Notes under the pieces: generated by a model
Seen by the model: the letters and a program-made list of their open reading frames with translations, nothing else
Databases searched by the model: none
Told to the model about the DNA's origin: nothing
Part shown: piece by piece, positions 28,282 through 41,900 of the stretch
How positions within the stretch are numbered: position 1 is the first letter of the stretch
Layout: each line of letters begins with the position of its first letter
Translations under genes and position numbers: made by a program
Assembly (NCBI RefSeq): GCF_029946005.1
Contig: NZ_JAQSDR010000041.1
Span: 29,464 to 93,463 of the forward strand
Direction of reading: 5' to 3'
Source of the DNA: Aquabacterium sp.
GTDB lineage: Bacteria > Pseudomonadota > Gammaproteobacteria > Burkholderiales > Burkholderiaceae_C
Length of the DNA stretch: 64,000 nt

Positions 28282-29340
28282 ATGGGTACCCGTCCCGTCC
28301 TGGGCCTCATTTACATGCTGCAAGGCCTGCAGCAACTGGGCGAAGACCCCACCCCCGTGCTGGCCCGGCACGGCCTCGTCCTGGAACAGCTGAACCCCAG
28401 CACCCCCATCGACCGTGCCCGCGAACTGCGCATTTATGCCGACCTGGCCCAGCACCTGCACGACCCCACCATCGGCCTGCGGCTGGGGCAGTTCTACAAC
28501 CTAGCGGGCTATGGGCCGCTGGTGATGCTGCTGCTGACCTGCGCCAATGCCTACGAAGCCTTCCAGATGGGCATCCGCTACCAGCGCCTGACCTACAACT
28601 ACGGCACCTTGCGCTTCGAGCCCGGCGAACAACTCAGCGCCCTGGTGCTGGAGCCCTTGCCCATGCCCCCCAAGGTGTTCCGCTTCCGGGTGGATGGCGA
28701 GGTCTCGGGCACCTACAAGATGATGCGCGACCTGCAGGCCTCGCTGGGCCTGGACTTGCGGGCCGAGCGCATCGACATGCCCTACCCGCGCCCGCCGGAA
28801 GCCGCCGCCTATGAAACCCATTTCGGCTGCCCCGTGCGCTTTGGTGAACCCGTGGCCCGCCTGTGGATGCGCAACGAATACCTGCAACTGCGTTTTGCCT
28901 CGGCCGATCCGGCGGCCCACGGCATGTACCGGTCCATGTGCGAGCAACAACTGGTGGCGCAGAACGTGTCACTGAGCACCTTGAGCGATCGGGTGCAGGC
29001 CCACCTGGCGATGTTCACGCGGGGCTACCCCAGTGCGGAAGAGGTGGCCCGCTCATTCCAGTTGTCCGAGCGCAGCCTGCGGCGCCAGTTGAGCGAAGAA
29101 GGCCACAACTTTCGCGATCTGCTGAGCCGTGTGCGTTACGACAAGGCGCAGCACCTTCTGCAAAGCACCCAGCAGTCGATCGAAGCGGTTGCCCAGGAGC
29201 TGGGCTATGCTGAGTCCGCCGCCTTCATCCACGCCTTTCAGCGCTGGAGCGGTAAAACGCCCGCCGCTTTCCGAAGCCGCCCCCAGACTGATACAGTGTG
29301 CGCCCCGTCCGCCCCGCCAGAGAACCCGCCCCTTGAGTAG
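28282..29340 (+). CDS. AraC-family transcriptional regulator (OruR/ArgR-type ligand domain)
   Basis: The protein has 352 residues. The N-terminal part (about 15-200) resembles the arabinose-binding-like domain of OruR/FeaR-type regulators (LMLLLTCANAYEAFQMGIRYQRL). The C-terminal double helix-turn-helix is typical (SAEEVARSFQLSERSLRRQLSEEGHNFRDLL and AVAQELGYAESAAFIHAFQRWSGKTPAAFR). It is divergent from the BVMO gene with a 167-bp shared promoter region and probably activates it. Its 3' end overlaps the Hsp70 gene by 8 bases. Confidence 0.9.
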   Translation: MGTRPVLGLIYMLQGLQQLGEDPTPVLARHGLVLEQLNPSTPIDRARELRIYADLAQHLHDPTIGLRLGQFYNLAGYGPLVMLLLTCANAYEAFQMGIRYQRLTYNYGTLRFEPGEQLSALVLEPLPMPPKVFRFRVDGEVSGTYKMMRDLQASLGLDLRAERIDMPYPRPPEAAAYETHFGCPVRFGEPVARLWMRNEYLQLRFASADPAAHGMYRSMCEQQLVAQNVSLSTLSDRVQAHLAMFTRGYPSAEEVARSFQLSERSLRRQLSEEGHNFRDLLSRVRYDKAQHLLQSTQQSIEAVAQELGYAESAAFIHAFQRWSGKTPAAFRSRPQTDTVCAPSAPPENPPLE

Positions 29341-30661
29341 TTATTGCGCCATCGACTTCGGCACCTCCAATTCGGCCATCGCCATTCCCACGGAGCAGGG
29401 CATGCGCCTGGTGCCGCTGGAGGGCGACAGCCTCACCATGCCCACGGCGGTTTTCTACTGCACCGACAGCGACGACCTGCCCACGGCCTTTGAAAAGGCC
29501 ACCGGCCGCTCGGGGGCCGAACTGCCCCGCACCTTTGGCCGCGCCGCCGTGCAGGCCTACATCGAAGGCTACGAAGGCCGCCTGATGCGCTCCATGAAGA
29601 GCATCCTGGGCAGCCCCTTGGCCGAACAGACCACCGACCTGGGCCACGGTTTCGGCGTCAAGTACATCGACATCATCACCGGCTATTTGCACCACCTGCG
29701 CAGCCGCGCCGAGCGCGCCAGCGGGCAGGTGCTCAGCCACGTGGTGCTGGGACGCCCCGTGTTCTTCGTCGATGACGACCCCGAGCGCGACGCGCAGGCC
29801 CAGGCCTCGCTGGCGGCCGCCGCCCACGCCGTCGGCTTCAAGGACGTGGCCTTCCAGTACGAGCCGATTGCCGCCGCGTTTGACTACGAGCAGCAGGCCA
29901 CGCGCGAAGAGCTCGCCCTGGTGGCCGACATCGGCGGCGGCACCTCCGACTTCTCCGTGGTACGCGTGGGCCCGCAACGCGCCGCCCTGCTCGACCGCCG
30001 CAGCGACATCCTGGCCAACCACGGCGTGCACGTGGCCGGTACCGATTTCGACCGCCGCGTGTCCCTGTCCTGCGTGATGCCGCCCCTGGGCCACGGCGGC
30101 ATGGGGCCCAGCATCGGTGGTCAGCCGCCGCGCCCCATCCCCAGCCGCGTCTACTTTGACCTGGCCACCTGGCACCTGATCAACAACGTCTACCAGGCCC
30201 CGCGCGTGGCCGAGCTGAAAAGCATGAACGGCTTCTACGCCGACCCGGCCCAGTTCAAGCGCCTGATGAAGGTGGTGAACGACCGCCTGGGCCACGCCCT
30301 GGTGGGCAGCGCCGAAGCCGCCAAGATCGCCGTGGCGGCCGGGGGTGATTTCGACATCGACCTGTCCATCATCGAAGCCGGCCTGCACGTCCCCTTGAAG
30401 GAAGCGCAGGCCGAACAAGCCTTCCGCGAAGACCTGGCCCGCATCACCGCCTGCGCGCTGGACACCGTGCGCATGGCCGGCCTGCAACCCTCGGACATCC
30501 ACGCCCTGTATTTCACCGGTGGCTCCACCGGCATGAAACTGCTGACCGACCAGCTGGAAGCGGCCTTCCCCGAAACCCGTGCGGTGCGCGGCGACCGCCT
30601 GGCCTCGGTGGCCACCGGCCTGGGTTTGCACGCTGGGCGCTTGTTCGGACGAGGGCCATAA
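29333..30661 (+). CDS. yegD: Hsp70-family chaperone-like protein, YegD type
   Basis: The TTG at 29333 is chosen because the frame upstream of it encodes no family sequence; it gives 442 residues, close to YegD (450). Actin-ATPase signatures are present: AIDFGTSNSAIAI, FQYEPIAAAFDYE, VADIGGGTSDFSVV and YFTGGSTGMKLL. Like YegD it has no substrate-binding beta-domain or lid, so it is only an ATPase head. TTGAGTAG overlaps the AraC stop codon, implying translational coupling. Biological function of YegD is poorly known. Confidence 0.87.
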   Translation: MSSYCAIDFGTSNSAIAIPTEQGMRLVPLEGDSLTMPTAVFYCTDSDDLPTAFEKATGRSGAELPRTFGRAAVQAYIEGYEGRLMRSMKSILGSPLAEQTTDLGHGFGVKYIDIITGYLHHLRSRAERASGQVLSHVVLGRPVFFVDDDPERDAQAQASLAAAAHAVGFKDVAFQYEPIAAAFDYEQQATREELALVADIGGGTSDFSVVRVGPQRAALLDRRSDILANHGVHVAGTDFDRRVSLSCVMPPLGHGGMGPSIGGQPPRPIPSRVYFDLATWHLINNVYQAPRVAELKSMNGFYADPAQFKRLMKVVNDRLGHALVGSAEAAKIAVAAGGDFDIDLSIIEAGLHVPLKEAQAEQAFREDLARITACALDTVRMAGLQPSDIHALYFTGGSTGMKLLTDQLEAAFPETRAVRGDRLASVATGLGLHAGRLFGRGP

Positions 30662-30704
30662 GTCACACTACGGAGCGCCGCCAACGCAGGTGGAGGGAGA
30701 GTTT

Positions 30705-34013
<3,309 letters not shown>

Positions 34014-34058
34014 AACGACCGTAAAAGACCGGTCACCCCGGTCCAAGGTCCTCTCGTC

Positions 34059-35606
34059 ATGCATTTCTTCCGTCAGCTTCACATTGGCCAGCGCCTCGCC
34101 TTGTCGTTCACCGTGGTGGTGCTTCTGAGCCTCATCGTTGCCGCGATTGGCAGCGTGCGCCTGGGCGAATTGGCCAGCACCACCCACTTCCTGGTGGCCG
34201 ACCGCATGGTCAAGGTCAAAGCGATTGGGGGCCTGCGCAACAACATCAACATGATCGCCCAGGCCAGCCGCAATCTGCTGTTGTTCCGCGAACCGGACCA
34301 AGTGGCGGCCGAGACCAAGGCCATCGAAACCGCGCGAAGTGCCAACGATGGCATTTACGACCAGCTCGACAAGCTGTTGGTCAAGCCCGAATCACGCGCA
34401 TTGCTGAAAGCCGTTGAATCGGGCCGTGATCAATTCCGCCAATCACTGCAAGCGTTCCTGGCCCACATCGAGAAGAACGATGTCAACACCGCCATCGAAG
34501 TGCTGAACAACCAGCTGCAACCCGCCCAGATTGTTTACCTGAAGGCAGCCGGTGCGCTGGCTGACCACCAGTTCGCCCTGATGACCGCCGAGGCCAAATC
34601 GTCGGAAGACAGCGCCAGCAACGCATCGCGCCTGAGCCTGGGCTTGAGCCTGGCGGGCGCCGCCATCGCGGCTTACCTGGCCTGGGTCACCACGCGCTCG
34701 GTGACCCAACCGCTGGCAGAGGCCGTGAAGATGGCCAACAGCGTGGCCGATGGCGACCTGACGCACCGGGTGCAGATCACCTCGAACGACGAGGTGGGCC
34801 AGTTGCTCAATGCCCAACAGGCCATGTCCGACAAGCTGCGCACCTTGATCGGTGACCTCAAGTCCGCCTCTGACAACATTGCCACCGGTTCAGGCGAGAT
34901 CGCCGCCGGCAACCAGGACCTGTCGCACCGCACCGAGCAGCAGGCCAGCAACCTGCAACAGACTGCGGCCTCGATGGCTCAACTCACCACCACGGTGCGC
35001 CAGAACAAAGAGGCCTCGCAACAAGCCAATCAGTTGGCTTCGTCAGCCTCGCAGGTGGCCGCGCGTGGCGGCGCCGTGGTCTCGCAGGTGGTGCGCAGCA
35101 TGGGTGACATCGCCGACAGCTCGCGCAAGATCAGCGACATCATCAGCGTGATCGACGGCATTGCTTTCCAGACCAACATCCTGGCCTTGAATGCGGCCGT
35201 GGAAGCGGCCCGTGCTGGCGAGCAAGGCCGTGGCTTTGCCGTGGTGGCCAGCGAAGTGCGCTCACTGGCGCAGCGCTCGGCCAACGCCGCCAAAGAGATC
35301 AAAACCCTGATCACGACGAGCGTTGAAAACGTGGACAGCGGCACGCGCCTGGTCGACACCGCCGGCCAGACCATGCTGGAGATCGAAAACCAGGTCAAGC
35401 GCGTCACCGACCTGATCGCCGAGATCACCGCCTCGTCCAGCGAACAGGACACGGGCATCGGCCAGGTAAGCCGAGCCGTGACCGAGCTGGATGAAGTCAC
35501 CCAGCAGAACGCGGCCCTGGTGGAAGAATCGGCCGCCGCCGCAGAAAGCCTGCGCTCGCAGGCCGACCGCCTGGCCGTGGCCGTGTCAGCTTTCCGCCTG
35601 AACTGA
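34059..35606 (+). CDS. Methyl-accepting chemotaxis protein
   Basis: The protein has 515 residues. Membrane helix 1 is at about 9-31, a four-helix-bundle periplasmic sensor about 35-190, helix 2 about 195-213, a HAMP domain ([22 protein letters not shown]) about 213-265, and the signalling coiled coil with the conserved hairpin [34 protein letters not shown]. There is no C-terminal NWETF-type tether, so adaptation enzymes act without it. It lies 45 bases after the hybrid kinase gene; the pair may respond to related ligands. Confidence 0.94.
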   Translation: MHFFRQLHIGQRLALSFTVVVLLSLIVAAIGSVRLGELASTTHFLVADRMVKVKAIGGLRNNINMIAQASRNLLLFREPDQVAAETKAIETARSANDGIYDQLDKLLVKPESRALLKAVESGRDQFRQSLQAFLAHIEKNDVNTAIEVLNNQLQPAQIVYLKAAGALADHQFALMTAEAKSSEDSASNASRLSLGLSLAGAAIAAYLAWVTTRSVTQPLAEAVKMANSVADGDLTHRVQITSNDEVGQLLNAQQAMSDKLRTLIGDLKSASDNIATGSGEIAAGNQDLSHRTEQQASNLQQTAASMAQLTTTVRQNKEASQQANQLASSASQVAARGGAVVSQVVRSMGDIADSSRKISDIISVIDGIAFQTNILALNAAVEAARAGEQGRGFAVVASEVRSLAQRSANAAKEIKTLITTSVENVDSGTRLVDTAGQTMLEIENQVKRVTDLIAEITASSSEQDTGIGQVSRAVTELDEVTQQNAALVEESAAAAESLRSQADRLAVAVSAFRLN

Positions 35607-35623
35607 GCGACTGGGCGCTGACC

Positions 35624-36058
35624 TCAGCACAGCCGCATGACCAAGCGGCCCAGCATGAACCACAAAGCCAGGCTGGCGCCCAGGTAGGCCATGAAGCGCA
35701 CCATCACGATGTTGACGGTGCAATGCACGACGCTGTGCACAGCGCGCAGGCCCACGAAGACCCAAGCGGCGGTCACATCCGTGTGCGTGGCCCAGCCCAG
35801 CTGGACCAGGACCAGGCACACCGCGTAGAACAGCACCGGCAGCTCGAACAGGTTCTTCAGGTTGTTGGAGGCGAACTCCACGCTCTCTGGCATGGTCACC
35901 GTCATCTTCTGCGGTGTGTTCACCGTTTGCGCGTCGATGCCATGGCGGGTCATGTAACCCAGTCGGCGCACGTACATGAACAGCCACACCACGCCCGTCA
36001 GCACCATCATGGCCACCATGGGGCGCAGCAGCGGGGGGATCAGTTCTTGAGGGGTCAT
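35624..36058 (-). CDS. MAPEG-family integral membrane protein
   Basis: The start at 36058 (MTPQELIPPLLRP) gives 144 residues; a longer frame upstream overlaps the aminotransferase gene. Four hydrophobic helices and the central SNNLKNLFELPVLFYAVCLVL and GLRAVHSVVHCTVNIVMVRF match the MAPEG fold (glutathione or eicosanoid-related membrane proteins). The bacterial role is generally unknown. It follows the YbdL-type aminotransferase by 10 bases and is probably co-transcribed. Confidence 0.85.
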   Translation of the reverse strand: MTPQELIPPLLRPMVAMMVLTGVVWLFMYVRRLGYMTRHGIDAQTVNTPQKMTVTMPESVEFASNNLKNLFELPVLFYAVCLVLVQLGWATHTDVTAAWVFVGLRAVHSVVHCTVNIVMVRFMAYLGASLALWFMLGRLVMRLC

Positions 36059-36068
36059 CTGGCAAGTC

Positions 36069-37211
36069 TCACAGTTTGAGCAAACGCTCCAGCGCTTTTT
36101 CCAAGGTTGCCGCCGACTTGGCAAAGCAAAAACGGATCACGCCAAAGTCGGCCTGGTCTTTGTAGAAGGCCGACACGGGGATCGCGGCCACGCCATGTTC
36201 CACCGTCAGGCGCTCGACAAAAGCGCGGTCGCCATCGTCAGAGATGGCACCGTACTTCACGCATTGAAAATAGGTGCCCTGGCAAGGCATCAGCTCAAAG
36301 CGCGAGCCCGCGATCGCCTGCCGGAAGATGTCGCGCTTGCCTTGGTAAAGGGCGTTCAGCTCTGCATACCACTCGCGCTTCTTCAAAAAATCGGCCAGCG
36401 CATATTGCGAAGGCGCGTGCACCGTGAACACCACGAACTGGTGCGCCTTGCGGAACTCTGCCATCAACTCGCGCGGGGCCAGGCAGTAAGCCACCTTCCA
36501 GCCAGTGATGTGGTAAGTCTTGCCAAAGCTGGACACCACGAAGCTGCGCTCGACCAGGCCGGGGTAGTGCATCACGCTTTCATGGCGCACGCCATCGAAC
36601 ACCATGTGCTCGTAGACCTCGTCGCTGAGCACCACGATGTTGGTGTCCTTGACCAGGGCCTGCAGCGCCAGCATGTCATCGCTTGAAAACACCGCGCCCG
36701 TGGGGTTGTGCGGCGAGTTGATGATGATCATGCGCGTGCGCTTGTTGATCAGCTTCTTGACTTGCGCCCAGTCGGGCTTGTAATCAGGCAGGGCCAGGCG
36801 CGCGTACACCGGCTTGCCGCCATTCAACTCAATCGCGGGGCCATAGCTGTCATACACCGGCTCGAAGACGATGACCTCATCGCCCTTGCCCACCAGGCTG
36901 GCCACCGCCGTGAAGATGGCCTGCGTGGCCCCCGCCGTGACGGTGACCTCGCTGTCGGGGTCGTAGGTGGCGCCATACAGGGACTGGGCCTTGGCCGCGA
37001 TGGCCTCGCGCAGCACCGGCACGCCGGTCATGGGCGCGTACTGGTTGTGCCCGGCGCGCGCGTGCTGGTTCAACAAGTCCAGCAACTCAGCGGGCGCGTC
37101 AAAGTCAGGAAAACCCTGCGACAGGTTGATGGCCCCATGCTGCTGGGCCAAGGCCGACATCACCGAAAAAATGGTGGTGCCGACCTCGGGCAAGCGAGAC
37201 GTGATTTGCAA
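36069..37211 (-). CDS. ybdL: Methionine/aromatic aminotransferase, YbdL-type
   Basis: The protein has 380 residues. It shows INLSQGFPDFDAP, SPHNPTGAVF, DEVYEHMVFDG, the PLP lysine Lys231 in SSFGKTYHITGWKV, and the C-terminal IRFCFAKS. This set is typical of YbdL-like enzymes (2-oxoglutarate-independent, methionine-preferring) and of kynurenine aminotransferase relatives. It may salvage the methionine precursor keto acid. The gene is 11 bases downstream of DUF3597. Confidence 0.85.
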   Translation of the reverse strand: MQITSRLPEVGTTIFSVMSALAQQHGAINLSQGFPDFDAPAELLDLLNQHARAGHNQYAPMTGVPVLREAIAAKAQSLYGATYDPDSEVTVTAGATQAIFTAVASLVGKGDEVIVFEPVYDSYGPAIELNGGKPVYARLALPDYKPDWAQVKKLINKRTRMIIINSPHNPTGAVFSSDDMLALQALVKDTNIVVLSDEVYEHMVFDGVRHESVMHYPGLVERSFVVSSFGKTYHITGWKVAYCLAPRELMAEFRKAHQFVVFTVHAPSQYALADFLKKREWYAELNALYQGKRDIFRQAIAGSRFELMPCQGTYFQCVKYGAISDDGDRAFVERLTVEHGVAAIPVSAFYKDQADFGVIRFCFAKSAATLEKALERLLKL

Positions 37212-37222
37212 GGAAATGGCGG

Positions 37223-37648
37223 TCAGTCCAACAAGTCTGCAGGGATGTTGCCGCCGTTCTGGGCCAACTTGGTCAGAACGGTTTTGTGCAGCCAGATGTT
37301 CATCTGCGCCGAGTCACCCATCTTGTCGGCCGGACAACCCAGCTCGGTGGCCAAGGCCTTGCGCGCCGTGATGCTGCTGTCCAGGCCGAGCAGTTTCAAC
37401 AGGTCGACGATGGACACCTTCCAGTTCAACTTCTCGGGGTTGGCGCTGGCCAGCCCCTCGAGCTTGGCAACCACATCGACCGAGCTGATGGCCGCGGGGA
37501 CGGGCTTGGCCTGAGGTGCTGCTGCCGTGGTGGCAGGCGGCGCGGCCGTTGGCGTGGCCACGTTGGGCGCGGGTGCAGCAGGTGCCACCACGTCCTTCTT
37601 GTCATCACCAAAACCGAGTTTGGAAAGGATGCTGCCGAAGATACCCAT
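37223..37648 (-). CDS. DUF3597-family protein
   Basis: The start at 37648 (MGIFGSILSKLGFGDD) has an AAGGGG site and gives 141 residues. The N-terminus is a short amphipathic stretch, a Pro/Ala/Thr-rich linker spans about 20-55, and the conserved C-terminal domain contains LNWKVSIVDLLKLLGLDSSITARKALATELG and MNIWLHKTVLTKLAQNGG, the DUF3597 signature. Its fold is known from structural genomics but the function is not. It follows dodecin by 14 bases. Confidence 0.85.
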   Translation of the reverse strand: MGIFGSILSKLGFGDDKKDVVAPAAPAPNVATPTAAPPATTAAAPQAKPVPAAISSVDVVAKLEGLASANPEKLNWKVSIVDLLKLLGLDSSITARKALATELGCPADKMGDSAQMNIWLHKTVLTKLAQNGGNIPADLLD

Positions 37649-37662
37649 GATGGACCCCTTGC

Positions 37663-37896
37663 TCAGCGCTTCTTGGTGGCTTTGGATGTGGTGCTGGGCT
37701 TGACCAGGAAGGTCACCTTCATGACCACCCGGTACTCCACCACCTTGCCATTGGCCACGATGACGCGCTGGTCCTTGATCCACGCGCCCGTGACATCGCT
37801 GACCGAATCGGTCGCGCGCGCCAATCCTTCATTCACAGCATCTTCAAAGCTCTTCTTGCTGCCCGAGATGATCTCAATGACTTTGGCGACTGACAT
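37663..37896 (-). CDS. Dodecin-family flavin-binding protein
   Basis: The protein has 77 residues with an AGGAG site. VAKVIEIISGSKKSFEDAVNEGLARATDSVSDVTGAWI matches the dodecin fold; dodecins form dodecamers that bind flavin or coenzyme A. The conserved flavin-stacking tryptophan (Trp39 in the DVTGAWI region) appears present. The C-terminal tail is Ser/Thr/Lys-rich. The gene heads a run with DUF3597, the aminotransferase and MAPEG. Confidence 0.83.
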   Translation of the reverse strand: MSVAKVIEIISGSKKSFEDAVNEGLARATDSVSDVTGAWIKDQRVIVANGKVVEYRVVMKVTFLVKPSTTSKATKKR

Positions 37897-37960
37897 GGCT
37901 GGCTCCTGTGTTGAATGGAGATTCTGTTATAGCACGGTGAGCCGTGTCAGGCCGTGCTGC

Positions 37961-38644
37961 TCAAGCGGCCAACTGCCCTCGCATCGCGTCGATCACCGCC
38001 TTGTAATCGGGCTGGCCAAAGATGGCACTGCCCGCCACAAAAGTGTCGGCACCACTGTCGGCCACACGGCGGATGTTGTCCACCTTCACGCCACCATCAA
38101 TCTCCAGGCGGATGTCGCGGCCCGAGGCATCGATGATCTTGCGCACCTTGTCGGCCTTGCGCAGCGTGCTGTCGATGAAGCTCTGGCCACCGAAGCCGGG
38201 GTTCACGCTCATGAGCAGCACCACGTCGACCTTGTCGAGCACCCACTCGAGCACGTCCAATGGCGCCGCAGGGTTGAACACCAGGCCAGCCTGGCACCCT
38301 TCGGCCTTGATCAATTGCAAGGTGCGGTCCACGTGCGCGGAGGCGTCAGGGTGGAAGGTGATGATGTCGGCACCGGCCTTGGCAAAGGCCTGGGCCAGCG
38401 CATCGACCGGCTGCACCATCAAGTGCACGTCGATGGGCACCTTGGTGCCATCGGCCTTGACCGCGTGCTTGCGCAGCGCTTGGCAGATCATCGGCCCGAA
38501 GGTCAGGTTGGGCACGTAATGGTTGTCCATCACGTCGAAGTGGATCCAGTCGGCGCCCGCATCAATCACGTGGCGAACCTCTTCACCCAGGCGGGCAAAG
38601 TCGGCGGACAAGAGGCTGGGGGCAATGCAGAAAGTGCGCGACAT
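37961..38644 (-). CDS. rpe: Ribulose-phosphate 3-epimerase
   Basis: The start at 38644 ([16 protein letters not shown]) gives 227 residues, the normal size. TIM-barrel active-site features are present: [48 protein letters not shown] and EIDGGV (the second acid-base aspartate). It interconverts ribulose-5-phosphate and xylulose-5-phosphate in the pentose-phosphate and Calvin pathways. It lies divergent from vgrG with a 265-bp gap. Confidence 0.96.
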   Translation of the reverse strand: MSRTFCIAPSLLSADFARLGEEVRHVIDAGADWIHFDVMDNHYVPNLTFGPMICQALRKHAVKADGTKVPIDVHLMVQPVDALAQAFAKAGADIITFHPDASAHVDRTLQLIKAEGCQAGLVFNPAAPLDVLEWVLDKVDVVLLMSVNPGFGGQSFIDSTLRKADKVRKIIDASGRDIRLEIDGGVKVDNIRRVADSGADTFVAGSAIFGQPDYKAVIDAMRGQLAA

Positions 38645-38909
38645 GGCTTGGGACCTCGTCAAAGGCCGGTTGAAGGTCAATGCCGCATTTTATGGACGCT
38701 GACGCACCCCGCTGTGGCGGCCACCTTGAACTTGTGCAGAACATCACCCCCCGCCCGCCGAATCGGCAACATTTGCTTGCACTTTTGCGCCCTCATACAG
38801 GCCCCCATGCGGGGGTTGGTCCCGATTCCCGGACTGGTTTTGCGATAACTTCGCCAGTCTGCGTCGCTGCCTCGCTGCACTGGGCGCCACAAGAATTCAG
38901 GGACCCCCC
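38645..38909. promoter_or_regulatory. Divergent intergenic region between rpe and vgrG
   Basis: This 265-bp stretch carries promoters for both genes. I see no clear operator or small gene. The sequence just before the vgrG ATG lacks a strong ribosome-binding site. Confidence 0.5.
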
Positions 38910-41900
38910 ATGACCGACCTTTCCGCCCTGCCAAGTTCCTTGGCCAGCGCCGCGCACGACCTGTTCGATTCACTGTTGGCCGATCTGTCCTCCCTGGGCG
39001 CGCGCCAGCACACACGCTTGCTGCGCTTGCACACCCCGCTGGGCCCCGACGTGTTGATGGCCGAGCGCGCCGAGATCACTCAGGCCATCGGCCCGGTGGC
39101 GCGCGTTGCCACCGACCGCATCGAACTGCTGGCCCTCAGCCGCCATGCCCACCTGCAAGCGGCCGACCTGCTGGGGCAGCCCGTGCTGCTGGAGCTGCTC
39201 ACCTCGCACAGCCGCACCCAGCTGCGTCCCTTCCACGGTCACGTCACCGAGTTCCGCCTTCTGGGCTCGGACGGCGGCCTGGCCCGATACCAGCTCGTCA
39301 TCGAGCCTTGGCTGGCCTTCCTGCGCGCGCGCACCGATTCATGGACCTTCCAGAACCTGAGCGTGTTCGGCATCCTGGAATCGGTGTTCAGCGACTACGT
39401 GGGGCAAGGCGCCCTGACCGCCGCCCACCGGCTGGAGATTGCCGACAAAGCGGTCTACCCGGTGCTCTCCACTCTCAGCCAATTCAACGAATCCGACCTG
39501 GATTTCGTGAGCCGCCTGCTGGCCGACAACGGCCTGTTCTGCTGGTGGGAACACACCGGCAACCCCGGCGACCCCGCCACGCTGGGCAGCCACACCCTGG
39601 TCATCGCCGACCACCAAGAGGCGATCAAGCCCAACGCGCAGCCCAGCATCCGCTTCACCCAGCCCGGCGCCGTGATGAAGGAAGACAGCATCACCCAATG
39701 GCACGGCCACCGCCGCGTGGGCACCTCCACCCTGAACCTGGCCAGTTGGGATTACCGCAGCGTGGACAGCCACCAAGGCAGCGCCCAGGTCGATCCGGGC
39801 CACGGGCAGGACTTTGCTTTGGCCCAGCACGATCAGCCCGGCGTCTACGCCTTCGAGACGCCCGCCGAAGCCCAGCGCCTGGCCACGGCCCAGCTGCAAG
39901 CGCTTGAAGCCCGCCGCAAGCAGTTCCACGGGCGCGGCACGGCACGCACCCTGGCCCCGGCCACCAGCTTTGTTTTGCGAGATCACAGCGACCACGCCCT
40001 GAGCGACGGTGAAGGCACCAACCGCTTCGTCGTCCTGAGCGTGACGCACCAAGCGCGCAACAACCTCAGCGCGGACGCGCAGGCCGGTCTGCAACACCTG
40101 CTGGGTCACTTGCCCCCTTTGCTCAAGCGCCCACAGGCCAATGGCAGTGACGAGCCCTTGTACGAAGCGCTCTTCACCGCGCAGCGCGCCAGCATCCCCG
40201 TGCGCCCCTTGCTGGTGGATGAGCAGGGTGGCCGCTTGCACCCGCGCCCCACGGCGGACGGCACCCAGACCGCGCTGGTGGTGGGCCTGGACGAGCCCGT
40301 GCACACCGACCGCGATGGCCGCATCAAGGTGCAGTTCCATTGGCAGCGCGGGGCCAACAGCAGCCACCGCCTGGGTCACAGCTCACCCGCGCTTGAGGCC
40401 GACAACGCCCCCGCTTCTGACGCCTCGGGCACCTGGGTGCGCGTGTCGCAAGACTGGGCCGGGGCCAACTGGGGCAGCGGCTTCATTCCGCGCCTGGGCC
40501 AGGAAGTGGTCGTGGCCTTCCTGGAGGGCGACATCGACCGCCCCGTGGTGGTGGGCGCGGCCTACAACGGCCAGGGCTCGGGCAATGCACAGGGCAACGA
40601 GGTTTCGGGCGGCGCGGCCTTGTCCACGGGCAACGCCCCAGCGTGGTTTCCTGGTGATCAGCGGCAGGGCGAGCTCGAAGGCCACGCCCACACCGCCACT
40701 TTGAGCGGCTTCAAAAGCCAAAGCCTGGACACCAGCCAGAGCGGCACGGGCGGCCACAACCAACTGGTGTTCGACGACACCCCCGGCCAGGGCCGCGTGC
40801 TGGCCCACACCACCCAAAGCCAGACCTGGCTGCAAATGGGCCACTTGCTGCAACAGAACGACAACCAGCGTTTGGCCCGCCGAGGGCACGGCCTGGAGCT
40901 GCACACGCAAGCACAAGGCGCGCTGCGCGCTGGCAGCGGCCTGCACATCAGCACCTTTGGCCGCAGTGGCGGCACCAGCACCGCGCAGGGCCAGCCCACC
41001 AACACGCGCGAAGCGCAAAGCCAGCTGCAAAGCCATGCTGAGCTGCTCAAGGCTTTGAGCGAGAACGCCCAGACGCACCTGGCCAAGCTGCCCAACGAGG
41101 CTGTGCCCGATCAGCTGCCGGTTCAGAAGGCCTTGCAGGCCACGCTGAACAGCTTGAAGGGCACGCAGTCGTCCAGCGGGCAGGGGGCGGGTGCGTCTTC
41201 GGCTGGCTCGGGCGAGTTCGTCGGCATCGATGGTGGCCACGGCAGCATCCCTGTGTTGAATCGACCCGACCTGGTGCTGAGCGCGGCGGCCGACATCAGC
41301 AGCGCCACACCGGCGCACACCGTCATCAGCGCGGGGCAGAACGCCACGGTCACCACGGGGCAGGATGCCAACCTGCTGAGCCAGCGCCACATGGCCTGGG
41401 CGGTGAAGGATGGCATCAGCTTATTCACGAGAGGCGAGGCCAAGGATGGTGCCCGCGCCGTCCAAGAGGTGGGCATCAAGCTGCACGCGGCCAGCGGCAA
41501 TGTGAACACGCAGGCGCAAAGTGATCGGTTCACTTTGACGGCAGAGCAGGGCATTGATCTGCAAAGCACGGCGGGCAGCATCGTCATCACCGCGCCTAAC
41601 AGGATCGTGCTGAATGGGGGCGGCAGCTACATCAAGATCGAGGGCGGGGACATTGAGGTGGGGACGAGTGGGACGGCGGCGTTCAGGGGGGCGATGAAGG
41701 AGTTGACGGGGGGTGGGAGTGCGGCAACGTCACCACTGTCTTTGCCCGCGGCCCGGCCCATGAATGACTTTCATTCTCCTGTTCAAGAAAGGTATGCGGA
41801 AGCGCTTGACCACACAGCGCTCCCGGATGCTTGGCTACCATTCCAATTGGGCGCATCAACCACCGTGTATGCGGAAGGCCGAGCGTTGGCCGAAGGTCGC

